Shown here: positions 47,276 through 58,799 of the stretch, piece by piece
How the letters are laid out: each line of letters begins with the position of its first letter
Numbering within the stretch: the stretch's first letter is position 1
Assembly: GCA_022393335.1 (NCBI GenBank)
Contig: JAJEKB010020648.1
Span: 537,467-601,466 of the forward strand
DNA: 64,000 nucleotides
DNA from: Macrotrachela quadricornifera
Lineage: Eukaryota; Rotifera; Eurotatoria; Philodinida; Philodinidae
Reading direction: 5' to 3'
Notes under the pieces: model-generated
Databases searched by the model: none
The model's input: only the letters and a program-made list of their open reading frames with translations
What the model was told of the DNA's origin: nothing
Made by a program: the position numbers and the translations under genes

Positions 47276-48416
47276 TCAATAGACGCGTGGAGTCGCGCTC
47301 TGTAAGTACATGCACGGAAGCACAAATTTTGAAATTTTTTAATGAAATATGCGAGATTATGCATGAAATCTACTCATGCATATGGTCGTATGCGCTTCTC
47401 TTGCATGTTCATACAAAACATATGTCTTGCATGAAAATACTAAAACGTTATCTGCGTGTACTTCCAAATAGTGAGATAGTCTCTAGAACCTGTATGTTAA
47501 CGCAAAAGAGGTGTATTTATGAAAACTAATACTTATTCGATTCTACGTTGACATACGAAGTTTTCCTACTTTATACTCCAGATGGCCTTTCTTGCAAGAA
47601 TCTAGTTTTTCTATTGAAACGTATTTATTTATTTTCTATAAAGGTTCGCACGATTTTCTTATAACTATATTATATTTACTTAAAGCTTTTCACTTTTTTA
47701 AATTCTTTATTACTGTTTGACTCAAGTGTGAAAGAAATAAAATCAGACTTTTTTAATTGATTAATTACATTGGTTAAATTGATTTTGTTTTAATTTGAAA
47801 TCACTTGACTCTAAAGTTAAAAAATCAAAAAAATTAAAAATATCTGATTTCAAATGTTTTATCCTACAATTGATGTTTTACCCAGCAGAGAATGAAAATT
47901 TGATGAGACATTTTTTATTTTTCTGGTATTTTTGAATAAATTAATTTTTTTGATTAAACTGATTTTTTATTTATGATTGCTTCTAATTAGAAAAATCTAG
48001 TTTTCTCCCTTAATTAGATTTTTGTGCACATGTGTAGATAGTAGTTATCGAATGATCATTATAAACTCAATTTTGATTATATTTCCTAATGTAAGTAAAT
48101 GGTCAAATGGTACAATAGCTCGTGTTATAAAATAAAGTAAGTATGCTCGAAACGTATCTCTATAAAAATAATTTGTGTGTGTTCATGCATGTTCACAACA
48201 TGTACTTCATTTTTGAATCATTATAATATTGTCATGCATGTCCTCGCAAAGGAAAATACAAAGCGTGTAGATGCGCAAACTTCCACGCATGCACTCGCGA
48301 ATATAGTAAACTGTGTGACGCATCTACACGCATGCTATTTCATAAATATGCCTGCATGTACACCTAACGATAATATTGCATTTACATGGGTTTTTCAGAC
48401 TTTTGCATTTGACTAA
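47276..48416. other. Spacer with two TGCATG-rich clusters
   Basis: Two clusters (about 47300-47450 and 48180-48360) contain around ten GCATG/CATGC words, such as catgcatgttc and acgcatgc, in an otherwise AT-rich background. The stretch between them (47530-48130) is AT-rich and shows nothing. Confidence 0.45.
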
Positions 48417-48419
48417 GAT

Positions 48420-49056
48420 GTCGTGCCGAAGTGACACTGTTTCCCGAAGTTTAACTTCGACAAACATATTTTACCGAAGTTAGTGTGAATGATAAAATAA
48501 ATGTCAACTGTCAAGAAACGAACAATATTTTACGTATTATACATGACAAATTATTTTTCTTTCATCAAAACAATAATAGAAAATTTATTTTTGACTATTA
48601 AGACCAATATACTAGTCTTTTCACGAGAATAAAAATTCATTCGACTTGTACTTTTACGCATTTAATGTGATGCAGACCGAAAGGAGTTTCTTTGACTGCA
48701 AAGATAGAACAATCTCCTATGAAAAAATAAGATTATAAAATATATTAATGATTCCAAAGTAGAAAAAGCCTAATACATTGTACCTTTTATCCGTCCGAAT
48801 AGCCGCCAGTTTGTCATAATATTCAAAAAACCAAATTTTCTATTATTCTTTTGATAAAAAAAATAATTTGTAAGACATAATATGAAAGATATTGTTGACT
48901 TCTTGTCGGTTGATATTTATTTTATCATTCACACTAACTTCGGCAAAATATGTTTCTCGAAATTAAACTTTGACTATATGCATTGCCGAACTTATAACTT
49001 CAACAACATTGTCCGTCGTAGTTGTAACTTCGGCAAACAGTGTAACTTTAGCACGA
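48420..49056. repeat. Fold-back element nested in the 46.4-49.8 kb repeat
   Basis: Left tcgtgccgaagtgacactgt (about 48421) matches the complement of acagtgtaactttagcacga (about 49037-49056). The arms share repeated gaagtta/taacttcgg words and continue for about 150 bp. The middle is AT-rich with no gene. Confidence 0.6.
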
Positions 49057-49765
49057 TATATATTCTGCTAATATTGCTTACTTCATTTCCCCAAAGAAAC
49101 TATCATAGGTACCTAGTAGGTACCTTCAAGTGATTCACCTCAATACCTGGGAACTATCAGCAGAACTGTTACAGCTCGTCAGTTCCTTCCACTTTTCTAA
49201 CTCCCCGAGACAATTTTAGTGAATAAATATATTCATAATATTCAGTTCCTCAAAGGAACTATCATAGGTACCTACTAGGTACCTTCAAGTGATTGACCAC
49301 AATACCTAAGTACTATCAGTGGAATTATTCAAAATTCTGTTTAAGTAGGTTACTTCAGCGAATGATATGCTCAATGAGTGTGAGTGTATAGTTATATTAA
49401 AGTTTGCATATCATTCTATGAATGAAATGACTGTGTTGGAACGCTGGTTAGATGAACATGATGTCAGTTCCTATGGAAGGAATTGTGCATCAGTCCTGTT
49501 CAGTTCCTCAATTCCTTTGATATGTATTGTTCTTAGATCATTTCCTCTCGTAAGGATGTAGGAATCGTATAGTATATATGGATAGAGATTGGGAGTTTGA
49601 TTTGTTGATAGAAATAAAATGTTAGGTAATGATGGAGGAACTGATCAGGAATTGTGTAGGGTTTGTATGTCAGTTCCCACCTCTCATGGAAAATGATGTA
49701 TTTTAGCTTAAATTGTAAGTGACTATAAGAATTCCTAATTCTCAGTTCTTGGATACTGCTGTGTT

Positions 49766-50166
49766 CTTGTTGAGATACTGCGTTTTTAGGTATTGGAATA
49801 ACTCACTGCCGTGGTCCCCCTCAAGGACATCAAAAAAACTCATTTTCGAATTTCAACTTGAAACTTTGTATAGAGAGTTCTCAATGAGAGTCGTTTATTG
49901 TGAAAGTTTCAGACCTATTCCTTATTCCTATGTTAAGATACGGCTTTGGTAACCTATTGTTACTGGTAGGAACAAGTTTTGATGTTCTTATTTACCGTTA
50001 AAACCATCCAGGAAAACTGAAACTTTCACAATAAACGACTCCATCGAGGTCTCTCTCTATACAAAGTTTCAAGTTGAAATTCGAAAATGAGTTTTTTTGA
50101 TGTCCCTGAGGGGGACCACGGCAGTGAGTTATTTCAATACCTTAAAAACGCAGTATCTCAACAACA
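49766..50166. mobile_element. ~400-bp MITE-like palindrome
   Basis: Left arm gttgagatactgcgttttta (about 49769) through cttgaaactttgtatagaga is matched by the reverse complement at about 50055-50166. The arms include ctcactgccgtggtccccct and are highly similar over about 110-150 bp. Short ORFs crossing it are artefacts. Confidence 0.7.
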
Positions 50167-50229
50167 ACAGGCTATGGGGACAAACCCTTTTAGGGTTCTT
50201 GTCTACGCTATGAGTCGTACCTATAGACA

Positions 50230-51400
50230 AAATATGAGTTCAAACAGAGAGTGTCACTTGAGGAGGTTCTCTCGTAAGTCGCTGTCAGCATCTAATATAT
50301 TACTAAAACAAATTAGTAACAATAAAATTGGTTTTGATTACTTGATAAATGCTGAGCTTATGTTATTTCTGGCCTTGATTGTATCTGTCGTCGACAATTA
50401 ATAGAAAATCACTGATCTTTCTGAAGCACTTAATTTTTTTCTCAACTTATTGTTGCTCAATCTGTACATGTTATACGCTCATGTCCAATCCATCAGCAAA
50501 ATATTCCTGCTAATCAACCATATTTTATTGCTTCCACATTATTTTTGCGTCCATCAATAGAAAATACTATTCCATTTCCAGTCTATCGTTTTATTTCTTT
50601 GCCTGCAATTGTTAATGGTGAACAATTCATGTATTCAAACATAACGAAGATAATTGCATTCAACACAAATGATCATTCGATTATAGCTTGGAGTGATGCA
50701 CAAAACAAACGAATGTCTTTTCTCCTTCTTTATTTATTGTCAAAAGAAGTCGTCAATCATTCCATTATCTCATTCTTCATGCTTATCGGAATTGTTTACA
50801 TCTCGTTCAGATAAAGTTAACTCATGTCAAGTAACACGTTCTCGTGCACTGCAAACTGATGTTATAAATATGGATAGTAATGTTTGGCTTTTTTCTCATA
50901 GCGGAGATCTCCTTTATTGTCACCTTCACTCGACCACTGACGAATTTAACGGTGTGATTACGATTAATGAACCTTCACTAGTACGGATGCCTTGGGGCAA
51001 AATAATGAAATGAACAAACACCGAATTACCATCGTCTATTTACAATAATCGAAATATATTAATTAAATCAACAGCTACTGGAAATTATGAGCGGTTATCG
51101 ACTATTCCAAGGCTGATTAAGAACATGATGAAACAGCTGGTATCGACTTATAAACTTACAATTAAGAATTCGTTAAAAGATATTCTTGCGGATTTGGTAG
51201 ACAATCGAATAACTGTGATGACTGCTATTAAAGAATTTGGTGCACTTTTATTGCCAATAATTTCTATCATTATAATATCAATTCTTTGCGTCTTCATTAG
51301 ATGAATATGGAAAGAGAATGATAAACGTGTAGATAAAACTGAAAATAATGTTGGACAAATTGCACATGAAATAATAAGATACTGAAAACAATATATGCAT
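50230..51400 (+). pseudogene. Envelope-like glycoprotein remnant of an LTR retroelement
   Basis: Successive plus-strand frames give an ectodomain-like sequence with spaced cysteines, a segment with a 'C-x-(15-20)-L-x-x-P-x-G'-like end near 50985, and a region just before a strongly hydrophobic segment at about 51240-51300 followed by basic residues. This layout (ectodomain, amphipathic region, single transmembrane anchor, short basic tail) fits the envelope proteins of errantivirus/baculovirus-F type carried by some invertebrate LTR elements; bdelloid LTR elements with such genes are known. The frame is broken by tandem stops near 50400, a frameshift in a T-run near 50440, at least one further shift between about 50715 and 50800, a TGA near 51011 and a TGA near 51302. 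No gag, pol or LTR was seen nearby. The copy is dead and the assignment tentative. Confidence 0.4.
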
Positions 51401-53309
51401 AATCGATAAGCCTGATTCATTCGTTGCAACAATTTCTTTTTCTCCCAATAGAAAGTGATTGTTTCATGTCGCATTTTTCATTTAATACTGTGAAATAATC
51501 CCTCAATTGACGCACTATTCAACCTTTAATTGTAGATAAACTATTATATTTTACATAAACCACCTGTTATGTTCTTCTTTTCCGTATAAGACGTGATGAT
51601 AGAAGAACACTAACCTTTTTATTTAACACAGCAACTAACTATGTATAACAATACACAAGTATATATATATCACGAAAGAGAAGAAAGAGAAAGAGAAAAG
51701 AAAGAAAAGATATATGTGGACGTGGCATAATAAGAATGAATATTGAGGAGTGGATGGCATGATTGACCATATAGAGGTCAGATCATAACACCACCTGTCT
51801 ACATTTCGAATATATTAAACATTCCTAATGAAAAGAGTGACATTAACTGATATCAGTACTAGTTTCAAAAGGAGAATAAAGCTCCATTTAGTGAGAATCA
51901 TCAACAATCATTCAGTAGAAATCAAAAAACAAACTGATTAAATAATCGAAATCATAAAACCATAACTCCAGTTACACACAAATTTTAGCAATACAAGACT
52001 TACTCAATAAATCGTGGGATTCAGACACCATATTCATAAGTATGCACATTAATTTCATAATGTTATGCATTTAATTAAACATTTACCAGTTAAATCAAAT
52101 CTGAAAACGAAAATAAACACGAAATTTTTTAAACTATAACTGCTCATCGTTTGTTCGAAACAATTGACTGATGATTATAATGCAATATACAAACATATCG
52201 TCCAAATTTGGTCAAACGCTCAATATTTTACTCGAAAACATCTATTTTTTGGTCGATGGCCCCCCTCTAAAATGGTGCTATTCGATACAGAATTAAATTC
52301 TGCATTCAGCACAACCAATTAAAACAACAGCACAGCTTTAGGAGTGAATGTCGGCAAGGATTACTAGCCAAAACCTCCCAAAAACCAAGTATTTTGGTTC
52401 AAACCCCTACTTTTTGGCCGATGACCCCCTCAAAAATGATACCATTCGACGCAAAATTAAATTCTGCATCCAGCACAACTAATTAAAAAAACAACACAGC
52501 TTCGGAAGCGAATGTCAGCAAGGATTACTCGAATCCGCTGCTAACTTTCCCTACGTTCACCATTATGCTCACATATATATATGTGTATATCTTTTTCCGT
52601 TCTATGACCAATCAGAAAAAGTTCCTGAAGGAAACTGCATCTTGTATAATATAATATAGATAGATTTTAAAGTAAATGCAATATAGAGTTAACAATGTAT
52701 AATTGAATCAGAACACGTATGTCTGATGCACAGTAATGAGCCCACATTAAAAAATTAATAGAGAGAACACTTTCAATACGCTTATCTTTTGGCACGACTC
52801 GTCTCACTTTCGTCGTTGCGTGATTTCAGTAATATATTGACTATGAATCGAACCACGACTGAACTCCTTTCTCCTAGCAAGATGCACAGTATACATACAG
52901 AGAAAAGAGGGAGAAGACGAAGATGTGACGCGCATTGTGAGAGTGACTGCCTATGCCTTTCGGCATGATGGTGTCTTGTGTCATCTACATACCCACAACC
53001 GTATCTTTCCTTTATTGAGCACAACGTATATAGGGATGATTACACGAAGAGCAAGAAGATCAGTACCAAGTGGGACGGTTATAATATAGAGTAGGTGACA
53101 TATAACAATCAATACCGCTACAATATTCCTTGGCACAATTATATGTAGCTGAAACTATAGTTATAATTCAATTCGAATTCGAAAAGTCATAATTTATTTA
53201 TAAAAGAATAATCAAATATGACAAGTATGTTTGTTTCAAGTATTTATTGTCAATATTGATCGTATGCGATTGTTAAATAATTTGGGTTTAATATAAATCC
53301 TTTTAACTT
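51400..53309. other. Intergenic; tandem ~166-bp duplication at 52246
   Basis: No gene supported. A purine-rich run (gaaagagaaagagaaaagaa) lies near 51680. From about 52246 to 52530 two copies of a ~166-bp unit occur (tttttggtcgatggcccccc and tttttggccgatgaccccct starts), with gaattaaattctgca in each. A B-box-like ggttcgattc is present on the minus strand near 52850, without a tRNA fold. Confidence 0.45.
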
Positions 53310-53311
53310 TA

Positions 53312-53539
53312 GTACTACCAACCAGTGTCCAAATGGACCATGTTCTCAAGAAACAAGAAAATGGAATGAAAATTTTTTTTTTCACTAATCCAAGTATACG
53401 ATATATTGTAAGCTTTCTACAGACTTGGCTCTACAGTGCTTATAACATATCTCATACTTGGATTCGTGAAAAAAAAAATTTTTTTCCTATTTTCTTATTT
53501 CATGGGAATAGGGCCCATTTGGATCCTGGTTGGTAGTAC
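53312..53539. mobile_element. 228-bp TA MITE overlapping the GPCR 3' end
   Basis: Terminal repeats GTACTACCAACCAG (53312) and the complement ending at 53539 are bordered by TA (53310-53311 and 53540-53541). The terminal repeats extend about 25 bp with few mismatches (tccaaatgg shared). The interior is partly palindromic (gaaaattttttttttcac against gtgaaaaaaaaaattttttt). Its right end supplies the last codons of the neighbouring receptor gene. Confidence 0.8.
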
Positions 53540-54433
53540 TAGGGTCAAATGTTTTCGAAATGATTTCGATGTTAATAAATAAATCCAAAATGATATTCCA
53601 TTTGTTAAAAAAGTTAATAAAATAAAAATAAGAAATATTGTACCTTCATATGATAATCTTAAACGTGTTTTAGGTATATTCGATGTAACTATTGAATAAA
53701 TTGCACATATAGCTGCAGGAATTCCACTTAATAATATAACAAACATTTGAATTAACATCATACGTGTTATTACACCTTCGATATTACGTTGACGTTGTAA
53801 GAATTGTTGTAAATTATACCATGTTAAAATAAATAATATTAAGATTAATAGAATTGGTAATAAATAATAACCAATTATAATCCAATAATTACTATAAATA
53901 CTTATTATTTGAAGAGAACTTCGACATGAAAATGTTCCTGATGATGTTCTAACAAGTTTATTATATATTGGTAATGGAATAAATATTAATAACCAAATAA
54001 TACCTGTAATTATAATCATTAATTGTGCTTTCATACGTGTTAAAAATCTTTGCCATTGAATTTTTTGTGAAATTAAAAGACATTGTCCTAATGCTGCAAA
54101 ACAATGACATGTAAAACTAAAACAACCACTTGAATAATATATCCATGTATATATTTTACACCAAAATAATGATTGATTTGATAAATTAAATTTAGTAAAC
54201 ATATTTATAATAGTTGACCATAAACCAATATTTATAAAAATAAAACTTCCAATTGATGATGCTATAACAAATAATGCATTAGGATGTTTATTCAATGGTG
54301 GAATACAAAGAAATACAATAAAGTTACATATATTACCAATTGAAGTAACAGTAATTATAAACAAACTAAGATATTTTTGTAAATATTCTTGAATTATTGA
54401 TAAATAAGCAATTGTAGTATCATCTGAAGACAT
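53495..54433 (-). CDS. Rhodopsin-like orphan GPCR with transposon-derived C-terminus
   Basis: The likely start is ATG 54433 (MSSDDTTIAYLSIIQEYL), preferred over the open frame that extends to 54526, because residues upstream look non-coding and related rotifer receptors start at this point. Seven hydrophobic helices are visible. TM1 has the G-N motif (IGNICNFIVFL). TM3 is preceded by the conserved Cys (FWCKIYTWIYYSSGCF). The DRY position is altered (AALGQCLLIS). TM6 contains GIPAAICAIYSI. TM7 has NGISFWIYLLTSKSFRKHL in place of NPxxY. Two Cys (TM3 and the second outer loop, SGTFSCRSS) can form the usual disulfide. It is an intronless 312-residue frame with no lesions. The last 14 codons and the stop lie inside the 228-bp MITE. 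The ligand is unknown. Confidence 0.8.
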   Translation of the reverse strand: MSSDDTTIAYLSIIQEYLQKYLSLFIITVTSIGNICNFIVFLCIPPLNKHPNALFVIASSIGSFIFINIGLWSTIINMFTKFNLSNQSLFWCKIYTWIYYSSGCFSFTCHCFAALGQCLLISQKIQWQRFLTRMKAQLMIIITGIIWLLIFIPLPIYNKLVRTSSGTFSCRSSLQIISIYSNYWIIIGYYLLPILLILILFILTWYNLQQFLQRQRNIEGVITRMMLIQMFVILLSGIPAAICAIYSIVTSNIPKTRLRLSYEGTIFLIFILLTFLTNGISFWIYLLTSKSFRKHLTLVLPTRIQMGPIPMK

Positions 54434-54529
54434 TTTAAGAAAAATAAATATCTTATTCGAGTGAAAAAGTTGATTATATATAGAAAAGCTAGTTTGCATG
54501 ATTTTCAGGGCATTTGACACTGTCAAATG

Positions 54530-55440
54530 TAATTGAGATAAGCTTAAATTGACTAGAAGATAAAACTCGCATATTTATTTATGTTTCATTTCATGATTGT
54601 TAAGAATGAATATTAATATTTGATTAAATCTAATTGAAAAGAAAGTAAAAGACTTTTAATTTCGTGAAATAAAATCTCTCTCATTATACATGATTAAGAA
54701 TATATGACCTATTAAAAAAAAGACGTCATTTAATTTGTGCTTTAATTAGATGCCTTTATTAAGGACAAACATCCTACGGATGTCTTAAAACAAATAAATC
54801 GATCTTAATCAGTATTTATCAAAGAATTTTGTTGATTCTTGATTTCTGATTTTTATTTCTATTGATTGATTTTCAATAAAGAAATTTAGATAATTTCGAA
54901 ATCTGTATGATTAAAAGGTGATTATCAATACAAAGTTAAAAAATCAAGTTTATTTCTAAGAAAATCTTGCTTTTAATCTATGAAGATTTAATTGTCAGTC
55001 AAGATGATAAAAGTCGTAACAGAATTCTATTATCTGTTAAAGACCAATGTGTTTATTATGGACATATTTGATTAATTTAAGAGAGAACAGAAAAAATGCA
55101 TTTACAGAATAAAACAGGGAATGAATCCTAATAAGATTCTTCATTTCCAGTTGATAAAAAGAGTGAGCAGAAAATGAAAGAAATCCCATAAAGAGGTTTG
55201 TTTACCATGAGATATCCTGGATACACGAATCATTAGATTTCAAAACAGACTCCTGAAGAATTCTTTTCGGATTTTATAGGGAATGCACACGATTGAGACT
55301 AAGCTATTCCGATTTTCTTCTAGTTCAATATTTGCTGTTCAATAATATTGATTATAATAGAAGGTAAAATACTACTGTTCATTTGTTTTAGGCGAGCAAA
55401 TGTATTTTGAATCAAATAAATTCTTTTTCAACACTCATGA
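54530..55440. other. Intergenic, nothing supported
   Basis: AT-rich DNA between the GPCR and the ORF at 55444; no element recognised. Confidence 0.4.
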
Positions 55441-55443
55441 TTG

Positions 55444-55878
55444 TTAGATATAATTTTTTAACCTATCATAAAGCTGCTGAATCTTAAGACTTAATTCTTG
55501 TGCCAATTGATAATTATCATCAATTCCTCGAAGGTCGTTTTCTCTTGCATTGCCATATTGAATCGTTCGATGTATGACGTGACACATAAGATGACGCTCA
55601 TTACCTTGAATTGACTTTATTAATCTGTTTCTCTCATCAAATCCACTATATTGACCCAAGGTCCAAATATCATGAAAACAACCTTTTGAAAACAGATGCG
55701 CCAGTTGTTCAACACCATCTGCTTTACTAATAAGGATAATCCGATATCTTCTGTTCTTTTTAGCAACGTCCTGCACTTCTTCAGCATCAGCGCAATATTG
55801 AAGTGGGAGTCCATCGGCTTGTCCCTGAAGGACTTGAAAAGCAATAAATAGAACATTAATATCGTCAGGACTGATCAT
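55444..55878 (-). CDS. Hypothetical soluble protein
   Basis: The frame from ATG 55878 to the stop at 55444 gives 144 residues. A 3' splice signal (gtttgttttag) lies just upstream on the minus strand, so a 5' exon or 5' UTR intron is likely. The sequence has balanced charge and no membrane helices. It reads as an alpha/beta domain (RYRIILISKADGVEQLAHLF, then CFHDIWTLGQYSGFDERNRL) followed by a helical tail (YQLAQELSLKIQQLYDRLKN). The 'hydrophobic strand - S/G turn - helix - IWxLG' pattern resembles the sensor-like domains found before repeats in rotifer multi-domain proteins, but I do not recognise a family. Composition and codon use look coding, unlike nearby random ORFs. Confidence 0.5.
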   Translation of the reverse strand: MISPDDINVLFIAFQVLQGQADGLPLQYCADAEEVQDVAKKNRRYRIILISKADGVEQLAHLFSKGCFHDIWTLGQYSGFDERNRLIKSIQGNERHLMCHVIHRTIQYGNARENDLRGIDDNYQLAQELSLKIQQLYDRLKNYI

Positions 55879-55904
55879 TTTTTTGTAAACTAAAACAAAC
55901 ACTC

Positions 55905-58470
55905 AAGATTACAGTTTAAATTTGCTGCTAAACTAAACAATTACTTACATTCACTACCAGCAAAATTTTTTGGAAATATTCTTTCACCTAAATTCTTTAT
56001 TTACCTTCGTTCTTAACAGTGTCATTTAAGGTCCATCGCTCTTTTTATATCAAATTTAATTGGATAATTCCAATTTTCGATTTGTTAGATTCTTTCTCAT
56101 CATGATAAATTATGTTAGAAAAATCGCTAACACCATCTGGCCCTCGTATATAAGTGCTTATGACGTCATAGGTAACATACTAATGTTGATATTTGTTTTT
56201 TTATGTGAAAAATAAGTTTCGAGGAAGATTGATAATGTTGTTGGTACTGATACATTTCCAATTTATACACTGAGTCATGCGTCAACCTTACGATAAGTAT
56301 GGCTTGAAAAGGTGGATAAGAATGCTTTGACTTGGAATTAATTTTGATCAATGTAAAATCAGTTCTTTACTGTCATGAATACAGGCATGACAAATATGTT
56401 TAGAGCACTAAAGAAGCGATATTATCTAATTCATAGATTACTAAAAATTCTACTCATCAAATAGTATTTGTTAACAAAAAGAATTTTTAAAATATCTCAA
56501 ACTTCGAAATTTCTGTAGATTAGGACAACATCTGTGCCACCTATTATAGACCAAAAATGATATTTCTTCAGTAAAGGATCCATAAAGCCTAATCGATACC
56601 TTAGCTGTTTATCTAACGACGAGAAAACATTTACAATATAGGAACGTTGAAAAAATTACTAGTAAAATTTAAGATTGGTATTTTAAGCCGTGTGGAGATG
56701 CAATTTTACTTCAGATTCAATGTCTTATCTAGATAAGACTGCATTCTCTTCTAGTAGCCATATTTGATTCTCTGGGATGAGAGTAATTATCTTCTTCGAC
56801 TCACGCACTATATACTAAAGCTAACTTTTTCTAATGCTTTTTTTAACGTTCAATCAAACATATATTATACACATAATAAATTGATTTGCCAGATGCAACT
56901 AGCATTCTACCAAATTTGAATAGCTTCTTTTTTGTCATAAATAAATCATACAAAAGAATATAGACTAAGTAAAAAAAGAAACAGAACGAAAAAAACTGAT
57001 ACATTTAAAGGCACACTCTGTACGTTTTCCCATGTTCTAGAAAATATTTGAAAAGAGAATATTAGAAGATCAATCATTTTCAAGGATAAAAAGCAGAAAA
57101 TAAATTATGCACAGTCTATTTTTCATTTTCTCTTTTCTTTAAACATGCTTTATATTCATTTGAAAAAGTCATTGTAGAATGCACGTGATGACTTCAGATC
57201 AATATAATTCTAAAACCCTAAAAGTTGAACGTTTAATTCCTTGCAAAAAAAGAAATATTAGCCAAATTTTTACATGTCTAGCCCAAACTATGGAAACAAT
57301 ATCTAGGGTCGTCTGTTATAGAAGATTATTTTTCCTTGTTCTAAAACTAAAATAGTATGGATTTATGATGCACGCAATTCAAAACTTCACTGGTTCTTTT
57401 AACAGTTAAAAATCAATTTTTTTGTGATCAGTTGCTCTGTTCTGTCAAAGCATATATAAACAAACACGAAAAAGAGCATGTTTACTGAAAGTTCAAATTG
57501 CATACAATGTAAATTCTAGCTATTTTTATTTTACAATAAGAGCAAATAATCTTCTGCAACATACTAACCTATGTATCTTTCTTATAGTTAAGATTAGACA
57601 TGAAAACTTTAGCTAATATTTATTTCATTGCAAGGAATGAGATATCTAACTTTGAGCATTTTTCAGTTTGTACTAAAGAAGAAATAAAAATTGTTTTAAG
57701 CATGATCCAGACTTTTTAAATCATCCTTTATATGTAATACATAAATCTTACAATTTCTTCAAAAAATATATTATTATCTGCCCATTCATTGTGCATGGAC
57801 ACCCTCCATGGTCATTTATTCCGCTCCGTACATATTTCAGTTACGTGAGTAATATTAAATCACATTCTCTTTTCACACTAAAATCAACGCATATAAACAA
57901 TCATAACCTATTTTCCATTATCAAATATTCAACAGATAAAAACTATTTATGCATTAATCTGTTCATCAATATTTATTAATACACTTGTATTCACTATTTA
58001 TTTATTTATTAATTCATTTACAAATATATTGTTTAACTATTTATATTTTTATAAAGACAGAAAAGAATAAAAAGAAAAATTAAAAACAATAAAAACAAAA
58101 TAATAAAAAAGAAGGAGAAATAAGAAGACAAAAAAAGATGGAGAATGAAAAAAGAACGCGTGGAAATAGCTCGAACGAAAAAATATTGAAGACGAAAATG
58201 TCGAAGGAAAAAACAAGAAAAAGAAATATCTCGAACGTAGATAATAACAAGAGGAATAATATCGAAAACGCTGAATCCCGAAAGGTAGAAGGCCGAGGAA
58301 ATGAATCTCGAAAAAAATAATTCAGAAAATTGAGATCAAATTCACTATTGTGATCATTCATAGTATACAAGATAATGCTTTATTGGTGAGAAAAAGAAAA
58401 AAATTTATTTAAATAATAATACGTATAAAATTGATCAGCTTCGCTCCAAATAACGCGAACAAATGATAAC
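55905..58470. other. Long AT-rich stretch without recognisable genes
   Basis: No ORF above about 100 codons and no domain. A purine-rich Lys/Glu/Asn-coding stretch at 58080-58330 gives ORFs on both strands through low complexity and is not called. No repeats were noticed. Confidence 0.4.
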
Positions 58471-58763
58471 CTATTTATAATTTAATTTTTCTTTTTCGAA
58501 AAAGAATTTTTGGGAAACAATATATGATAATTCATTGAGCAGTTCTTGAGAATTTATTTTCCCATCATTGTAACGTGAATATAATGTATTCAAACGTTCT
58601 TGTACAGTATTAGTTGTTGCTGATGTTGGTCGAGTGGAAAGACCAGCCTTCATCTGGATTAGTAAATGATTAGATCGGTTTTCTTCAACCTGGAGGAATT
58701 TGATGAAAGTCCATATATTTGGATGGCTTTTCGATAGACGTGCATTGAAACGGTTACGATAAT
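58471..58763 (-). pseudogene. MULE-type transposase last exon
   Basis: After a splice acceptor (gaatgtgtttttag, plus strand about 58764) the minus strand reads YRNRFNARLSKSHPNIWTFI, then KFLQVEENRSNHLLIQMKAG, and a tail with RLNTLYSRYNDGKINSQELL. The 'N-R-F-N-x-x-x-x-x-x-H-P-N-I-W-x-F-I' pattern is the C-terminal part of FLYWCH/MULE transposases. The upstream exons that should carry the NN-x-x-E-G motif and the catalytic core are absent, replaced by the repeat at 58.8-59.4 kb. It is a fragment of a second MULE relative, distinct from that at 66-590. Confidence 0.6.
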
Positions 58764-58799
58764 CTAAAAACACATTCAGTCAAGCAAAGTCTCTAATGA

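Larger units (their letters stand above)
46449..49750. repeat. 3.3-kb inverted repeat, ~640-bp arms
   Basis: Sequence from about 46455 to 47085 recurs as the reverse complement at about 49100-49745. For example ttaggaattcttatagtcac (46462) matches 49720-49739 reversed. Each arm contains two diverged copies of a ~160-bp motif with ggtacctagtaggtacct-type palindromes. The arms produce a matching 64-codon ORF on opposite strands (46629-46823 and 49367-49561), differing at one residue; it looks like a by-product, not a gene. The ~2-kb spacer holds a TGCATG-rich region and another fold-back element. Confidence 0.7.

Noticed and set aside
52782..53024. 80-codon minus ORF and nearby B-box-like motif as a gene or tRNA
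   Set aside because: No domain; the ggttcgattc motif has no matching acceptor or anticodon stems.
58080..58370. Charged Lys/Glu ORF (plus) and Phe/Leu ORF (minus)
   Set aside because: Low-complexity purine-rich DNA produces open frames on both strands.
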